This document shows positions 1 to 12,729 of a stretch of 64,000 nucleotides of DNA, in pieces. The number at the start of each line of letters is the position of its first letter. Positions within the stretch are counted from its first letter, which is position 1. The notes beneath the pieces were generated by a model. The model did not search any database. It saw nothing but the letters and a program-made list of their open reading frames with translations, and had not been told where the DNA came from. The stretch lies in contig OZ024932.1 in NCBI GenBank assembly GCA_964017235.1, positions 80,417,451-80,481,450 of the forward strand, given 5' to 3'. Position numbers and translations under genes: made by a program. The DNA is from Sabellastarte sp. h YS-2021 (taxonomy: Eukaryota > Annelida > Polychaeta > Sabellida > Sabellidae).

Positions 1-3000
1 TCTTGTATAGAAATTTCACCATCCAATGAAACTAACAAGTCAGATTAAAAAAAAGGAACTTTAAAAATGTATTATAAAAAAAATTGAATTATATGCATAT
101 AAATATTTAAATTAATGTGATAGTGTCACAATGTGAGTGTTCATATTTCTTGTACAAGTTACAACTTGTATAGAATCTGAACTTGTATGTAACATATATA
201 AATCTAATACAGTTGTTTGATGCATATGAATCTAGTTCTCCTGTATGGTACATATTATCCCCATCACTAGAGCAGATAGTCATGTATGGAAATTTTTATG
301 TCATTAAAAAAACAATTATGACATAAATGGTGCATAAAAATCTAGGGACTGTGATAATGAATGTATTATGTTTATTAAGTACCACGAGTGTTTGGTGAAT
401 ACTGTTAAAACTGTAGATGTAAAAACTACGGACGATTTCTTTACAGTCACCTGTACTGTATGAATATGTGTTCAATTTGGAATCCTAAGAATTTTGCTTT
501 TTGTATTTAGTGGTAAACAACAGTAATAAATAGATCAAATCCATCCAACTATTATATCCTGGTTCAGAGTTTAGCATGTGTCATTCATGTACCATATGGT
601 AAAACATAAATCATATGGAATGTACATCCTATATTCTCAATTTTAAGGACATTTGCTACTAAATACTTTCATCATTAAGAATTTTCACGAAAGTCTTAAA
701 ATAACTTTACATTAATGTTTTATTTCCATAACAGTGAAAAAGAAAAGGGGTAACCATTGACATTTTTTTTATTAAAACAGGATGTTGATCCCTAATTTCT
801 CAGATTTTGTGTAATTTGCATAGCTGATGTAAGAAAGGGCTATACATAACATTTTGTGATATTTTCATTCTATATTTCATTAATTTTTAATATGACTTTG
901 TAATATCATAGTTCAGATCAAACTTTACAGAAATAAACAGAATAATTAAAGAACAGTATAAGTGAATACAGCTCCTGTCCAAGGAAAGCTATGATGGACC
1001 TTCACTAATTGGACTGAATATCTGATTAAAAATAACTTAATTTTAGACACAAATGTAATTTGTGAAGAATTTTGTAATATATTTCATTGAAACAAAATCC
1101 ACACAATGTCATTTTTATGGTTGAAAAAAAAATTCAATTAAAAATCAAAAACAGCAAGACTTAAATAAAGTCAGGGAAAATAAACTTTCCATTTATTTAT
1201 TTTATTTATCCCTTGACACAGCACACAAAATCTACTTGCAGGACAAACAGCCATAGATTTTACTGAATAAATTGCAATTTTATGTCACCAGCATATAATC
1301 TGCAATACACAAGGACACATATAACCACACATAAACACACACACACCATGAAAGACTCTCAGATCTGTCTGTGTTAAATAATCCCATTGTCACAGCACAA
1401 TATATATGCACACTGACAAAAGCCGCGATTTTTGTTAAAATACAACAATGGTATCCATTGTCTATATAATATTTGTTTCTCTTAATGGGAAAAGGATGGT
1501 GTCTGTTTTAAGTAATTTCAATAATTACACTCAGAAATATGAAAAGTTAAAAGTTTGGCCACTTATACAGCGTCTTATATAGTATCTGGAATCTTTTTGT
1601 ATTTCTGAGAACACATTTGCTGATTATCCTACCCAGCTAATGATTGACCCATGAGTTATTTTTCATCTCAGTTATTGATACAGTTGTACATTGATCTGGT
1701 TATAAAATTGGTTTAAAAAATGGCAGAATTCGCTAATTCTTGATTATTGGTGTAAAAATATAAGCATTCCCTGTGTAAAATACTTGGGTAAATATGAATA
1801 ATTGTACGTATTGGATAATTTTTTAAAATGTTAATTTCAAGAGAGTTTGTAATTATTCCATTTGTAAATTGTATAATTTTTAACTGAGTTTTAGTTAGCT
1901 AGTCTTTAACACTAGAATACTGTAGCTTTCAGCAAATTTATCCAATTTATCGAAATCATTAGACAGTTGTTCTGCCCTAACAGTTCAATATTGTAGTCGA
2001 ACCCTGTAATGTTGAATCTCAAGGGACAAAAGTAGTCACACTTAACAGGGGTAGCAGATAACAGTTAATTTAAAGAACAATCCCTCTGAGAAGCTGATAT
2101 ATAATTCAATGTAAATAAAGTTCTTCTACTTAAAGGTAAGACTTTTGTCTTTAACTCAGACTAAGCCTGTGGTCTTAAGACTTTGAGGGTTTTGCAATAC
2201 TACTAAAGAAGCTAGGCTTTGGCTAAGTCTACCTGGGGTTCCTGACTTAACCTAAGCAAGTCTAAGATCCTTTGTGAAACCAGTCCCTGCTGTACAGAGT
2301 CTAACTGAAAAGGGTTTGACTGCTGCATGATTGATGTCCGTGTATATGTGTACTCTGAAATGTGGTATTATTTCAGTATTGGCTGTAGACATTACATTTT
2401 TACACCAATAAAGTGTTCACATCCCAGCTACTGTGTACATAGATCCTTATTTATTTGTAAACACTGTAGAGTTAAGCTTTATTACTAGCTGGACCCTTGT
2501 TTCATCTAAATATTGGATTTGATGAGTTCATTTCCACCCAACCAAATTTACATATTCCTGTTGTTGTATGCTAAATGCCTGTTTTTTTACAAGCCTTCAG
2601 TTATCTGACATAAAAAAAAATCTTACCCCTGCCCTCCTACAGTATGTACTGATAATAAGTGTTGTTGCACTGTACATTAACACCAACCCTTTTCAACATA
2701 CTGATTCTGTATGGCAAACAGTACATCTCTTCTACATTGCTGACATTTTGGTATGAGATATGTGACAAGGAAATAGCCATAAGGAGTAGTGATGCCACTA
2801 CAGACTTATGTTTTGACTCATTGTAGACTGCAGTTCAATGTATAGGACTTGTAAGTATTGGCATATATTGTAAGTGTATAGATTTCAGTAACAACAAACT
2901 TCGTATAGACTCTTTTAGATGCACATTTTGAACTGCAGATGTGTTGACAGATAAGATGCAGTATTTTCACTATTTTCTCAAATGCAAAAAAAAATGTGTT

Positions 3001-3589
3001 GTAGTCTCAGACAAGAAGTCTTTAATTTATCTCCCTTAATTTGTCTATGTAATAAAACTAGATTTATTAAAGTGATCAAATTACATCAGAAGCTTTTAAG
3101 AGGTGTTCTGTATTATTTTGAGACCAAAACAATAAATATCAAAAGAAGAATTATTAGTTTTGATTCACACTTGATGGTGCAATTATAATGTATCTTCTAC
3201 TTGAAAAAACATGGTTCAAACAGTGGCTTCAATAACCAAATATAAACCAATTCTTGCCACATCCATTCTTGCCACCCCAGATTAATCAATAAAATGAAAC
3301 TCAGAAATACAAACTTCTTTCACCTTCTGTTGTAACTCATTTGCATTCACCTAAAATGTCTCCTCCATTATACTAACCTTCCATAATCTAACCCAGATCT
3401 TGGTTTCCTAGCATGGTGGAATAATACAGATTGCCCTATGTAAGCCACTTTCTGTCATTAGACTTTGAAAGTGAAAGGTCTACATCACTTGAACACCCAA
3501 GTGTACCAGTGAGAATTGGACACTGTGCAGCAACAAATCAAGAACCTGATCAACAAAACAACAAAAATTACAAATATGCAACGAGCACT
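1..3589. other. AT-rich noncoding stretch
   Basis: Only short, composition-driven reading frames occur here and none has splice signals or a recognisable motif. A short CA-rich microsatellite lies at about 1325-1347. I see no gene, RNA or transposon end that I can support. Confidence 0.5.
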
Positions 3590-4080
3590 CAGCCGCGGCT
3601 CTTTTGCATTGGGTCCAAATTTGATCAACTCAGAATAGCTATTGCTCACCTATTTAATGAGGTACAGGTCTGCAATTTTACTAGTTATAGCTGACCCAAA
3701 AGTAGGTGAATAATATATTTCAACAAAATACTTTAAATGCAATAGTTTTCAAGTTAAAAGCGATTTGCACAACAGTGAGAACCACAAAGTGGCTATTGCT
3801 CAGTTATGCAATGAGCTACAGATTGCAATTTTGCTATGTTACAGCTGACCTAAAAGTATGTGAATAACATATTTCAACAAAATACTCTAAATGCAATAGT
3901 TTTCAAGTTACAAGTTAACAGTGAGAACCTCAAAGTAGCTATTGCTCAGCTATGGAATGAGCTTCAGGTGAGTAACTTTATTGAACAACATTTCAACAAA
4001 ATATTCTAAATGCAATATTTCTAAAGTTACAAGCAATGTACTCATCAGTGAGAAAAAAATTAATACATGAATTGAAATCA
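3590..4080 (+). repeat. tandem repeat array, family G (about 150 bp unit)
   Basis: About three imperfect units follow each other. Landmarks are 'gagctacaggtctgcaattt'-like text at about 3659, 3809 and 3959, each followed by 'atgcaatagttttcaagtta'. The same unit recurs at 13.8-14.6 kb (about five units) and as a tail fragment at 58.5 kb, so this is a dispersed family and not a local duplication. It does not encode a protein. Confidence 0.75.
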
Positions 4081-4224
4081 TTAAAATCAAGTATCACCAC
4101 ACAAATATTACTGAACTGTATTAAACAATATTATAACTTCAAAATCATGAAAATAACAAAGATGTCACTATAGAGCGATAAATACATATCAACATTTTTC
4201 TGGTTTTTATGACTTTTCTGGGTG

Positions 4225-4815
4225 GCTACACTTTTTTTTTACCCCACAACCTTTAAAATCTGTGCGGGTATCGTTTTCACCTATGGTGTTAGGGATATTG
4301 ATTAGAGATTTTAGGTGTGTGGCATCATGGTGTGACTTTGGTTTGACCTTTCTGTAATGACCTTGACCTTTAAAATCTTATCCGGGCTACAGCTCTGAAA
4401 CCGTAAGGTGAGAAAATTGATAGTAGGGACATTAGTTAGGGGTGTAGGTATGCAACGTCATGGTGTGACCTTCATTTGACCTCTAACCTTGCCATATTGA
4501 CATTGACATTTTAATTCTGTTTGTGCTGTATTTCGGAAACATAAGGTGTTGGTGTTGATACTTGATGGGACATTAGGTATGGGGTAAAGTTGTGAAAACA
4601 TCATGATGTGGCCTTGATTTGACCTTTAAAATCTTGTCTGGGCTATATCTAGGAAACTGTAAGATTAAGAAGTTAATAGTTGGACGGGACATTAGTTAGG
4701 GGGTGTAACTGTGCAACATCATGTCATGCTGTTTACTCTGAAAGTCTCCTGATCTGTGTACTGTATTTCCTGGGGCTGTAGGGTATGGACATCTCCAATG
4801 CTACTTTGTAGGGTT
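4225..4815 (+). mobile_element. Helitron-like repeat-array element, family A, degraded copy
   Basis: It begins with 'tttaccccacaacc', a decayed form of the hairpin end of family A. About three units follow of the family A repeat ('gaccttgatttgacct', 'gggacattagttaggg', 'gaaaccgtaaggtg'). A 75-bp piece of the family A 3' end ('ctctgaaagt' to 'caatgctac') follows at about 4737-4812. The copy lies just outside the left end of the outer DIRS element. Confidence 0.6.
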
Positions 4816-4993
4816 TTTTTCTTCCCTTGGAAAGATTTTCTGCAAATGTTAATGATCTATCTTTACTCAAAAGAGTTGCAACTGAAGAAGTTTCAGCATA
4901 TAACTTTTGATAGCTATTGTCCATGGTTAATTTTGTGTTTCTTTCTATTTTTACTTTGTGGGTGTTCTTGAAACTTCAAAGTGTCTGTATGAT

Positions 4994-5225
4994 ACTTTTT
5001 ATAGTGTAAAATAGCCTTACTTTATCCTCACAAATGCTCACTGGGTTTTGTGGAGGCAAAACTCAACAACTAACAAGAATATTTAAAAAATTAGTCTTGT
5101 TTGAGAGGTGAACCTTTCTCTGTGCATGTGTGCGCATGTGCAAAGCCCATTGTTGACAGGAGATTGTCGAGAAAACTTCATTCAGTTTTTGGTTGTCATG
5201 GAGGCAACACGTTTTTTTTTTCTAC
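4994..5225 (+). repeat. left inverted terminal repeat of outer DIRS
   Basis: It starts 'tactttttatagtgtaaaa' and runs through 'ttactttatcctcacaaatg' and 'gacaggagattgtcgagaaa'. It is the reverse complement of 17088-17313, which reads for example 'gacaatctcctgtcgacag'. Confidence 0.85.
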
Positions 5226-5261
5226 ACAGTTAAAGAACTCTGGTCACACAGCTCTGGTCAC

Positions 5262-6935
5262 CCCATATATGATTGGGCGTGCAGGTGGCGGGAAAAGTTT
5301 GTCCGGGCTGTATCTCAGAAACCGTAAGGTGTAGGAAATTCATAGTTGGTAGGGACATTGTTTAGGGGGTGTAGGTGTGCAGTGTCATGGTGTGACCTTG
5401 ATTTGACCTTGCTGCAGTGACCTTGAGTTTGAAAATCTTGTCCGGGCTATATCTTGTCAACCGTAAGGTGTAGGAAGTTGATACTTGGTAGGGACATTAG
5501 TTAGGGGTTGTAGGTGTGCAATGTCATGGTGCGACCTTGATTTGACCTTGCCGTAGTGACCTTGACCTTTAACATCTTGTCCAGGCCATATCTCAGAAAC
5601 TGTAAGGTGTAGGAAGTTGATACTTGGTATGGACATTGATTAGTCGGTGTAGGTGTGCAACCTCATGGTGTGACCTTGATTTGACCTTGCTGTAGTGACT
5701 TTGACCTATAAAATTTTGTCTGGGCTATATCTCAGAAACCATAAGGTGTAGGAAGTTGATACGTGGTAGGGACATTGGTTGGGGGTGTAGGTGTGCAATA
5801 TCATGGTATTTCCTTGATTTGACCTTGCTGCAGTGACCTTGACCTATAAAATCTTGTTTGAGCTATATGTCGGAAATCTTAAGGTTTAGGAAGTTGATAC
5901 TGAGTATTGATATTGGTTGGGGGCTGTAGGTGTGCAATGTCAAGGTGTGACCTTGATTTGACCTTGGACCTTGCTGTAGTGACCTTGACCTATAAAATCT
6001 TATCCGGACTATATCTTGGAAACCATAAGGTGTAGAAAGTTGATATTTGGTAGGGACATTGGTTGGGGGTTGTAGGTGTGAAACGTCATGGTGTGACCTT
6101 GATTTGACCTTTGCTGTAGTGACTATAAAATCGTGTCTGGGCTATATCTCGGAAACTGTAAGGTGTAGGAAGTTGATATTTTGTAGGGATATTGGTTGGG
6201 GATTGTAGGTGTGCAACATCATGGTGTGATCTTGATTTGAACTTTGACCTTGCTGTAGTGACCTTGACCCATAAAATCTTGTCTGGGCTATATCTCAGAA
6301 ACTCTAAGGTGTAGGAAGTTGATACTTGGTAGGGACATTGGTTTTAGGTTGTAGGTGTGCATCGTCATGGTGTAGTCTTGATTTGACCTATGACCTTGTC
6401 GTAGTGACCATGAGTTTTAAAATCTTGTCTGGGCTATTTATTGGATTCGGTAAGGTGTGGAAGGTTGGCACTTGGTAGGGACATTGGTTAGGGGGTATAG
6501 GTGTTCATCATGGTGTGACCTTTAACTTTGGCTCTGCCGAAGTGTGTTCACCTGCAAGATTTGAGACATGTTCCTCTTATGACAAAGATATATAGATTGC
6601 TGCAACTCATTAGTTTAATTATGTACTTTTGTATAATTGTGCTATTTCCATTGACAGCTATACTCCAATTAATAAAATTTACAGCTTTGTAATTTTTAGT
6701 TTACTGATTAATGCTGTCATCTTGCTATTGAAATGTCTTGATTTAATACTTTATATACCTTTTCTTTCTTTTAGATGTTATTTTCTCTGCTTAAACATTA
6801 TTTGGAGCTTTAAATAACTGACACTGCTCTGAAAGTATTCAGATCTTTGTACTGTTTCACTACTTCTATATTTCATGGTGTTGAAAATTATTTCCCCAGG
6901 CTGTGGGGTACGGGAATCTCTGATGCTATTTTGAT
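5262..6935 (+). mobile_element. Helitron-like repeat-array element, family A, inside outer DIRS
   Basis: About eight units of roughly 139 bp (spacings 133-146) each contain 'ccgtaaggtgtaggaagttg', 'agggacattg', 'gtgtaggtgtgcaa' and 'gtgaccttgatttgacctt'. After the array comes a unique 3' region (about 6540-6935) ending '...ggctgtggggtacggg' and a small hairpin GCATC-like end. The 5' part is truncated to the segment beginning 'ggcgggaaaagtttgtccgg'. It sits between the left terminal repeat and the ORF1 debris of the outer DIRS and so inserted into it. No protein is encoded. Each unit carries two or three 'tgacctt' nuclear-receptor-type half sites. Confidence 0.75.
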
Positions 6936-7677
6936 TCCCGTGTCTTGACAAAGGCAAGGGTCAAGATATTTGTGTTACTTCTAAAGAGGAAGATTGCTTT
7001 AATTGCCTACAATTTACAGTAGAGCCAAAAAATACTTAAATCAAAAACTAAGAAGAAATCAAAAGTAACGCCTATGTCCAAGGAAGTAGAAGGCGGTTTA
7101 CTTGGTGTGGATTCAGACCCTATTTCTGCTAGATCAGCTACTGTTACCTCTCAACAGGTCCGTTCTAATCCTGTTGAGGATTCCAATACTGAAGATACTT
7201 AGACATATCAAAGCTCAGTCCAAGAGACTAACAGCTTGATGACCAGAAAAATGTGACATATCTCCCTCACCTTCACCTCAAGACAAAATTGATGATGACC
7301 TGTCATACTGACAAACACTGGCAAACGTAGTAAGAATGCTGCTAGACACTAGATCCCAGAAGAGACCTCTGATCACCCTTGAAAGATCTTTGGATCAAGA
7401 AGTAAAGATATCAAGAAGAAAACTAGCATTCTTTCTGTGGTTATGCCTAGTAGAGGGTATTGCAGAGCGCTAGGACTTTTTTAACTAAAAGCAACTGGCT
7501 ATCCCCAAAAACGGGGAACCAGAAAAATTACAGTGTAGTCCAGCAAATACAGACTCATTTCTACCCTACGACATGCCAATGATGAAGTTCTACAAGTCAT
7601 CTTTGGCTGAGTTCTCTACAAATGCGTAAAATGAAAGAAGCTTTTAAATCCATATTTCTTAAGACTTCCCTCGTCAG
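6936..7677 (+). pseudogene. outer DIRS ORF1 (gag-like) remnant
   Basis: This part of the outer element lies between the family A insertion and the inner DIRS. It shows broken frames rich in S, T, P and K, as in DIRS ORF1 proteins, but no zinc knuckle I can point to. The frame appears to resume at 12957, beyond the inner element, in 'RQHISKETITHENVQ'-like text. The function is assigned by position only. Confidence 0.4.
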
Positions 7678-7681
7678 TACA

Positions 7682-7905
7682 TTTTTTATTGCGTAAAATA
7701 GCCTTACTTTATACTCACAAGTGCTTGGTTTGGTCTTGTGGAGTAAAACACATCGACCGACAAGTATTTTTTAAAAGAATTTTCTTGTCGGCAGGTGACC
7801 CCTTGTCTGCACATGTCCGCGCTTTCGCAGTACTCGTTGTCAACAGACATTATCGAGAGCTCTTCATTATATTTTTGGTCGATGTGGGAGCAACACGTCG
7901 TTTCT
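7682..7905 (+). repeat. left inverted terminal repeat of inner DIRS
   Basis: It starts 'ttttttattgcgtaaaatag'. 'acatcgaccgacaagtattt' and 'catgtccgcgctttcgcagt' within it are matched in reverse complement at 12730-12956. The short frames on both strands here are side products of the repeat and not genes. Confidence 0.88.
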
Positions 7906-8300
7906 TGAGATCGTCGATGCACAGACGAAAAACTGTGAAGTTTTGAAGCGTGCACCTGGCTGTAGTTGACCAGTATTCTATTGCGACTACCACTAATTCT
8001 GCCTCCCTTGTTGTGAAAAGGGTAAGAATAAGATGTTTATGAAAGAACATATTGATGGAAAGTCTTCAGTGGAAGACTGTTATATTTCCAGCTGTACTCC
8101 CCCATTATTCGACTGGTACTACCATATTCTGCCTCCCTTGTCCTGAAAAGGGACAGGATAAGATTGTCGATGCACAGATAAAGAACCCTGAAGTTTGAAG
8201 CATGCACCTAGCTGTGGTCGCCCATTATTCGACTGGGACTACCACTAGTTCTGCCTCCCTTGTCATGAAAAGGGTCAGAATATGATATTTCTGCAAAGTC
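7905..8300 (+). repeat. imperfect tandem repeat inside inner DIRS
   Basis: Three copies carry 'gtcgatgcacaga', 'gcatgcacctagctgtggtc' and 'ctgcctcccttgt(c/t)(a/c/g)tgaaaaggg', at about 7912, 8060 and 8167. Subterminal tandem repeats are seen in other DIRS elements, and their role here is unknown. Confidence 0.6.
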
Positions 8301-9309
8301 TTCAGTGGAGGACTGTTTCTTCAATTCATGGCACAGTTTAAATGTTAACAAAGAAGAAAGAAAAGAATGCAGTTGTTGTTTCAAAAGAAGTCGTAGTTTC
8401 TTACTGGGGCTGGAGTGCCGCCCTGCTACATGGCGATTTATCTGGTGAAGATTTCTTAGAATACACTCTTCCAGACATATTTCTCTGTCTACATTTCAGT
8501 ACCTGATCAGTTCTCAGAAGTCAGAACCCAACAAGATTTTATTTCAAAACTATTAGACATTGAAATCTTTTCTTCCTATGGCCATGCCTCCAATGGAAGG
8601 AGTGCTGGTGGGATTTATACGAGTAAAATTCTTCTGTTAACCAAGTTCAAACAATGCTAAAGAACTGGAGGTCCTGTTATTCAACTAACAGATGCAGTTC
8701 AATTGCCTGGCTTCATTTGAAAAGTTTGAGTGTTACAACTATTCTATCACCTCAGCTTGTATTCTGTAGCTGCCGAGACGAGATACTGTGTTGAAGTCTT
8801 TGACTCCAACCTTCACAACTGTGTTTTATATAGGTTACACAGGACAGGTGTTATGTCCAGTAATTTTTTGTCCTGCTACCCTCTGAAATTTAGAAGGAAA
8901 ACATCAACAAGACCCAGGACTGGCAGTAATTTTACAGATCTTCATGCTAACTTTAAAAAATTGTCGTATCAACTCTTCCTAGAATACCAGGAGAGGTGGA
9001 TACAGAAGAATGTGGCTACATAAATGCAAATCACCATGGAGGCTGTTTTAACAGTGTTACTAGCAGGTATGGGAGATTTTCGTTGCCATCCCATAGTTGC
9101 GCGAATCTTGAGTCGGGATTGTCGAATTACTTCCCAATCGAATTCACCAATGTCTGTACTACCCAGAATTCAAAGCGATTACGTCAGACAGGAAAACATG
9201 GCTAACTAAGGGAATACTACTGGCAGTTGCTTCAAAAGAGTGTGATTACATCGCCTCAAGGTTTTGTAGCAGTTTCTTCTAGTATTAAAACTCAGCTATT
9301 GACACCCTG

Positions 9310-10075
9310 TGGTAGATCTCAGTGTCCTGAATTTATAATAGCTAAGAACTCAACAGTCAACGACCATGAGTGAAGTTCGTTCACCATGTCAAAAAATACC
9401 TACTGTTCCAATCCTATAAACTGGAGACAGCAGAAATTATTTGAAATTCGGTTACAAAAGATGCGTTCTTCTATGTACGGATTCACAAGATTCTCAACAT
9501 CTAGTACGGTTTAATGTACACAGTCAAACATATCGGTTCAAAGCACTGAAATTCGGGTTAGCAACCGCCTTTCTAGAGTTCACGCAAACAGTAAAAGAGG
9601 CAAACTCATTCTTTAGTCTCGTGGAATATGAGTTCACCAATACCTGGACGACTGCATGGTTGTTAAGAGTACAAAATAGACACCAGTCTCTGGTTCAAAC
9701 CAAAGAACTCATCTAAATTATTCAACAACTCGACTTTGTGATAAATTTCTGAAAAAAAATCCAAGCTCGAGTCAATATAAAGATAAACGTTCTGGGTTAC
9801 CACTTTGATCTGGAACAAGGAAAGGTCTCTCTAACAAAAAGAAATTAAAATACTAGAAATTTGATTCAGGACATGGAGATCTCATCACAAACAACCCCAA
9901 GATTACTTATGTCCCTGATAGGTGTACTAGCATCTTTGGAAAAGACTATACCAATGGGTCAGTCATGTATGCGTCCCCTTCAGTGGTATCTAAAACAAAC
10001 TGGCATTATCCCCAGACACTAGTTCTGAGGATTCCTGTTTCTGAAAAAGCATCTTCAGTGGTGGAAAATTACAAC
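9310..10075 (+). pseudogene. reverse transcriptase remnant, inner DIRS
   Basis: Read across frames, it shows the DIRS polymerase order: 'RPVVDLSVLN' near 9310, 'KDAFFYVRIH', then 'RFNVHSQTYRFKALKFGLAT' at about 9510-9570, 'EFTQTVKEA', and a decayed active-site block 'EFTNTWTTAWLLR' at about 9630-9670 where intact relatives have YLDDW. The thumb part follows ('PRLLMSLIGVLASLEKTI') to about 10075. The catalytic aspartates of the YxDD box are gone. The text aligns with the outer copy at 13165-13705, which still reads YLDDWL. Confidence 0.85.
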
Positions 10076-10099
10076 AAAATGAGAAATAGGTTGCCCTTT

Positions 10100-10480
10100 C
10101 CAGGCACAGGACCACAATACCCTTACTTTCACAAATGCCTATAACCAGGGTTGGTGATCCCATCTAAAAAGCTTGACAGTCAGTGGCATTTGGACAGTTC
10201 AAGAGAATATATTGCATTTTTATGTCCAACAAGTAAAGGCAGTGTGTCTAGCCCTAAGAAGCTTTCAAGACAAATTCTAAACAAAAGAATTCTGATAGCA
10301 TCAGACAACACCACTATTCAGTTATCTGAACAAACAGGGGGGGGAACATGTACCTCCTAGTTTGGCGCATCTTGGCCTACTGCACTCCTTGAAAGATAGT
10401 CTTAAAGAGACAGACATATTCTTGGTTGCTTAAATGTTATAGCCAACAGTCTCTCCAGAAGGCACAAAAGTAGTCCATAC
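10100..10480 (+). pseudogene. RNase H remnant, inner DIRS
   Basis: It directly follows the polymerase thumb. Visible blocks are 'TNAYNQGW' (relatives have TDA-N-GWGA, so the first catalytic Asp is Asn here), 'QWHLDSSREYI', 'LNKRILIASDNTT' and 'GGTCTS'. The fragment of DIRS RNase H followed by 'SLSRRHKVVHTEW' also appears. A partial duplication repeats the end of this region at about 10545-10700. Confidence 0.8.
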
Positions 10481-10639
10481 AGAATGGTTCTTACTCCCTT
10501 AAAGGTTCAAGAAAATTTGCAATTTGCCACAAATCAACGATAGGCTTTATATGCAGGTTTGCTGCATCTTGACCTACTGCAATCCTTGAAATATTCTCAT
10601 ATGAGTCAGACATTTTCAGGGTTGCCTAAAGGTCATAGC

Positions 10640-12118
10640 CGTCGGCCTCTCCAAAAGGACAAAGTGATTCAGACAGAGTGGCCCCTTCATCTAAAAAATG
10701 TTCCATTTGATTTACATAGTTTGGCATAAGCCAATGGTAGATATGTTTGCCACCAAAATAAATCACAGACTTCCACTCTATTTCACCAGTCCCTGATGCA
10801 AATGTGGTGAACACAGATGCATTGAACATCTTGTTGGGGGGTCTGGACAGCTATTCCTTTTGTCCTGTAGCACTCATTCCAAAAGTCATTCAACAAATGA
10901 ACACCTACAGGTGCAAATGATTGGGTGACCCATGATGCATTGGTTTTAGGATCTGGTGAATCTATCAACCAAACCTCCATTACAGCTACCATACTGGCCT
11001 CAGAAACAGCCATTCAGTCAGAAATACCATCAGAATCTGTTGCATTGGAAGTTTCATGTTTGGCACCTAGTTACCACTCAGAATCACTTGAATCATTCTC
11101 TGAGCAGGTTACCGAGAGATTGGGGGCATCTCAAAGACCCTCATCTAGAAATGTATGAGTCAAGAGTGGCCTTTTGAGCTCTGGTACCAACAGAATAAGA
11201 TGGTCATCTCAGAGCCTACTTCCTCAAACATAGATGTTTTTATCCCCTTACTTTCTATCAAAAATCTGAAACCTGCCAGGACTGTTGGCTACAGAACAGC
11301 CATAGCTGATCATTTAGGACATTTTGGCCAGGAGGTGAGCAAAACTTGGATCTGAATAGGCCTATAGCAAGTGTTTATAGAGATAAGCCCACTGCTAACA
11401 GAGGTGTAGCGTCATGGGATTTGCCTTTGGTTCTGTTGGTTTTCACAAAGGCTCCTTGTTAACCTTCAAAGGATGCCATTTCAAAAATTTGACTTGCATT
11501 TGCAAGACTGTGTTTCCATTGGCATTGGCATCTGGCAAAAACAAGGTGAAGTGTATTCTTGGACTTTGGCTCCTTCACACACAAGCCTCATTGGAAGGAG
11601 GTTACAATTTCTCCTCCTACGTGTTCAACAAACATCTGTTGGCCTCAGTTGGTCCAGATTTGCTCAGACCAGTGGTCATCTCCAGCTCTAAATCCATTCT
11701 TGAGCTCAAATTGCCTGGAGACGTGACTTCTTTGTCCTCTTATAGCGCATAGACACTTCTTGGACAGGACTAATGCTTGGAGAAAAGGGAAAATCTCCTA
11801 TTAATATTACTTAAGGAAGGCTTTGATACATGTATCATGAACCTGCTTTCTCTTCCTGGATCATACAGACTGTATTGTTAGATTATCAGTCCTTTAGTTA
11901 TTATTCTCAGGATCTATACTTTGAGGCACATATTAGATTTGTGTCTGCCACTTTATTTTTCAAGGGTTGGGTCTTATCTGGCCAGATATCAGGCTCCTGT
12001 TACTGGAAGACCCGCAATTCTTTACTACATTCTACTTGAAAGATGTAGCTTGGCAATCCCATGACCAATCCATTTACAAATTGGTTCTTATGGGTTCAGA
12101 TCAGCATGTAGCCAATGT
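10640..12118 (+). pseudogene. tyrosine recombinase remnant with connector, inner DIRS
   Basis: The connector contains 'MVDMFATKINHRLPLYFTSP' and a 'WEGLDSYSFCPVALIPKVIQ'-like block typical of DIRS. The recombinase N-terminal, core-binding part reads 'YESRVAF' and 'ARTVGYRTAIADHLGHFGQE' at about 11150-11340. Debris of the catalytic domain follows ('HRHFLDRT', 'RKGK') near 11750-11800, and a C-terminal 'TLKDVAWQ' block near 12030. The enzyme family joins the DNA circle to the target through a catalytic Tyr. Several stops make it nonfunctional. It matches 14911-16475 of the outer copy along its length. Confidence 0.8.
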
Positions 12119-12587
12119 TTAAGTATGTATACATGTTATTTATATGGTGTACATATTTTTGTTCTCCCTATACATATCAGTATTGTGTTACTGACATATG
12201 TCTTCGTAATCTTACAGATGACCCATATCTGTAGCTACACAGTTCAGTATGCCTGCTTGCACATATCCTCATTGTCAGATGATGACATCTTGCCTGTGGA
12301 GACATGTAGACATCTCCGGCCAATCCAGGGTGATGGTTAATTCTGCTACATGTTCTGTTGTCTGCAACAACAACAAGAACAGCAACAACTACCACCACAT
12401 CATGGATCTCTTGTTGAGGTTAGCAAATTACTTATCTTTAATGAAAAACAAGTAATGTATAACCTAAGATGTGGCGTGTGGAAGCTTATCTTATCCTCAT
12501 ATCAAGTGCTTTATTTGGTGACCCCTTGACTTACAATCATCTAATAGTGTGGCCAAACAAGTACCCTCCACCTGTTATGGTTGTGTT

Positions 12588-12694
12588 CAAGCACTTGTGA
12601 GGATAAGGTAAGGCTATTTTACGTAATAAAATGTAACAAATTTTATTGTAATTTAACTTTTTATAAGTAAAATACTTACCTTATCCTCACAAGG
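12588..12694 (+). repeat. internal complementary region, inner DIRS
   Basis: The first half ('caagcacttgtgaggataag' to 'ctattttacgtaataaaatg') is the reverse complement of the left tip at 7680-7735. The second half ('aaattttattgtaatttaac' onward) is the reverse complement of the right tip at 12890-12956. Joined, they give the circle junction TTTGTTACATTTTATTACG, which explains the TACA at both insertion edges. In DIRS elements this region templates completion of the ends. Confidence 0.85.
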
Positions 12695-12729
12695 ATAAGC
12701 CCACCCTACATCCCCACATAATTTGTTTA

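Noticed and set aside
7689-8050. Overlapping short frames on both strands
   Set aside because: They lie in the DIRS terminal repeat and recur inverted at its other end.
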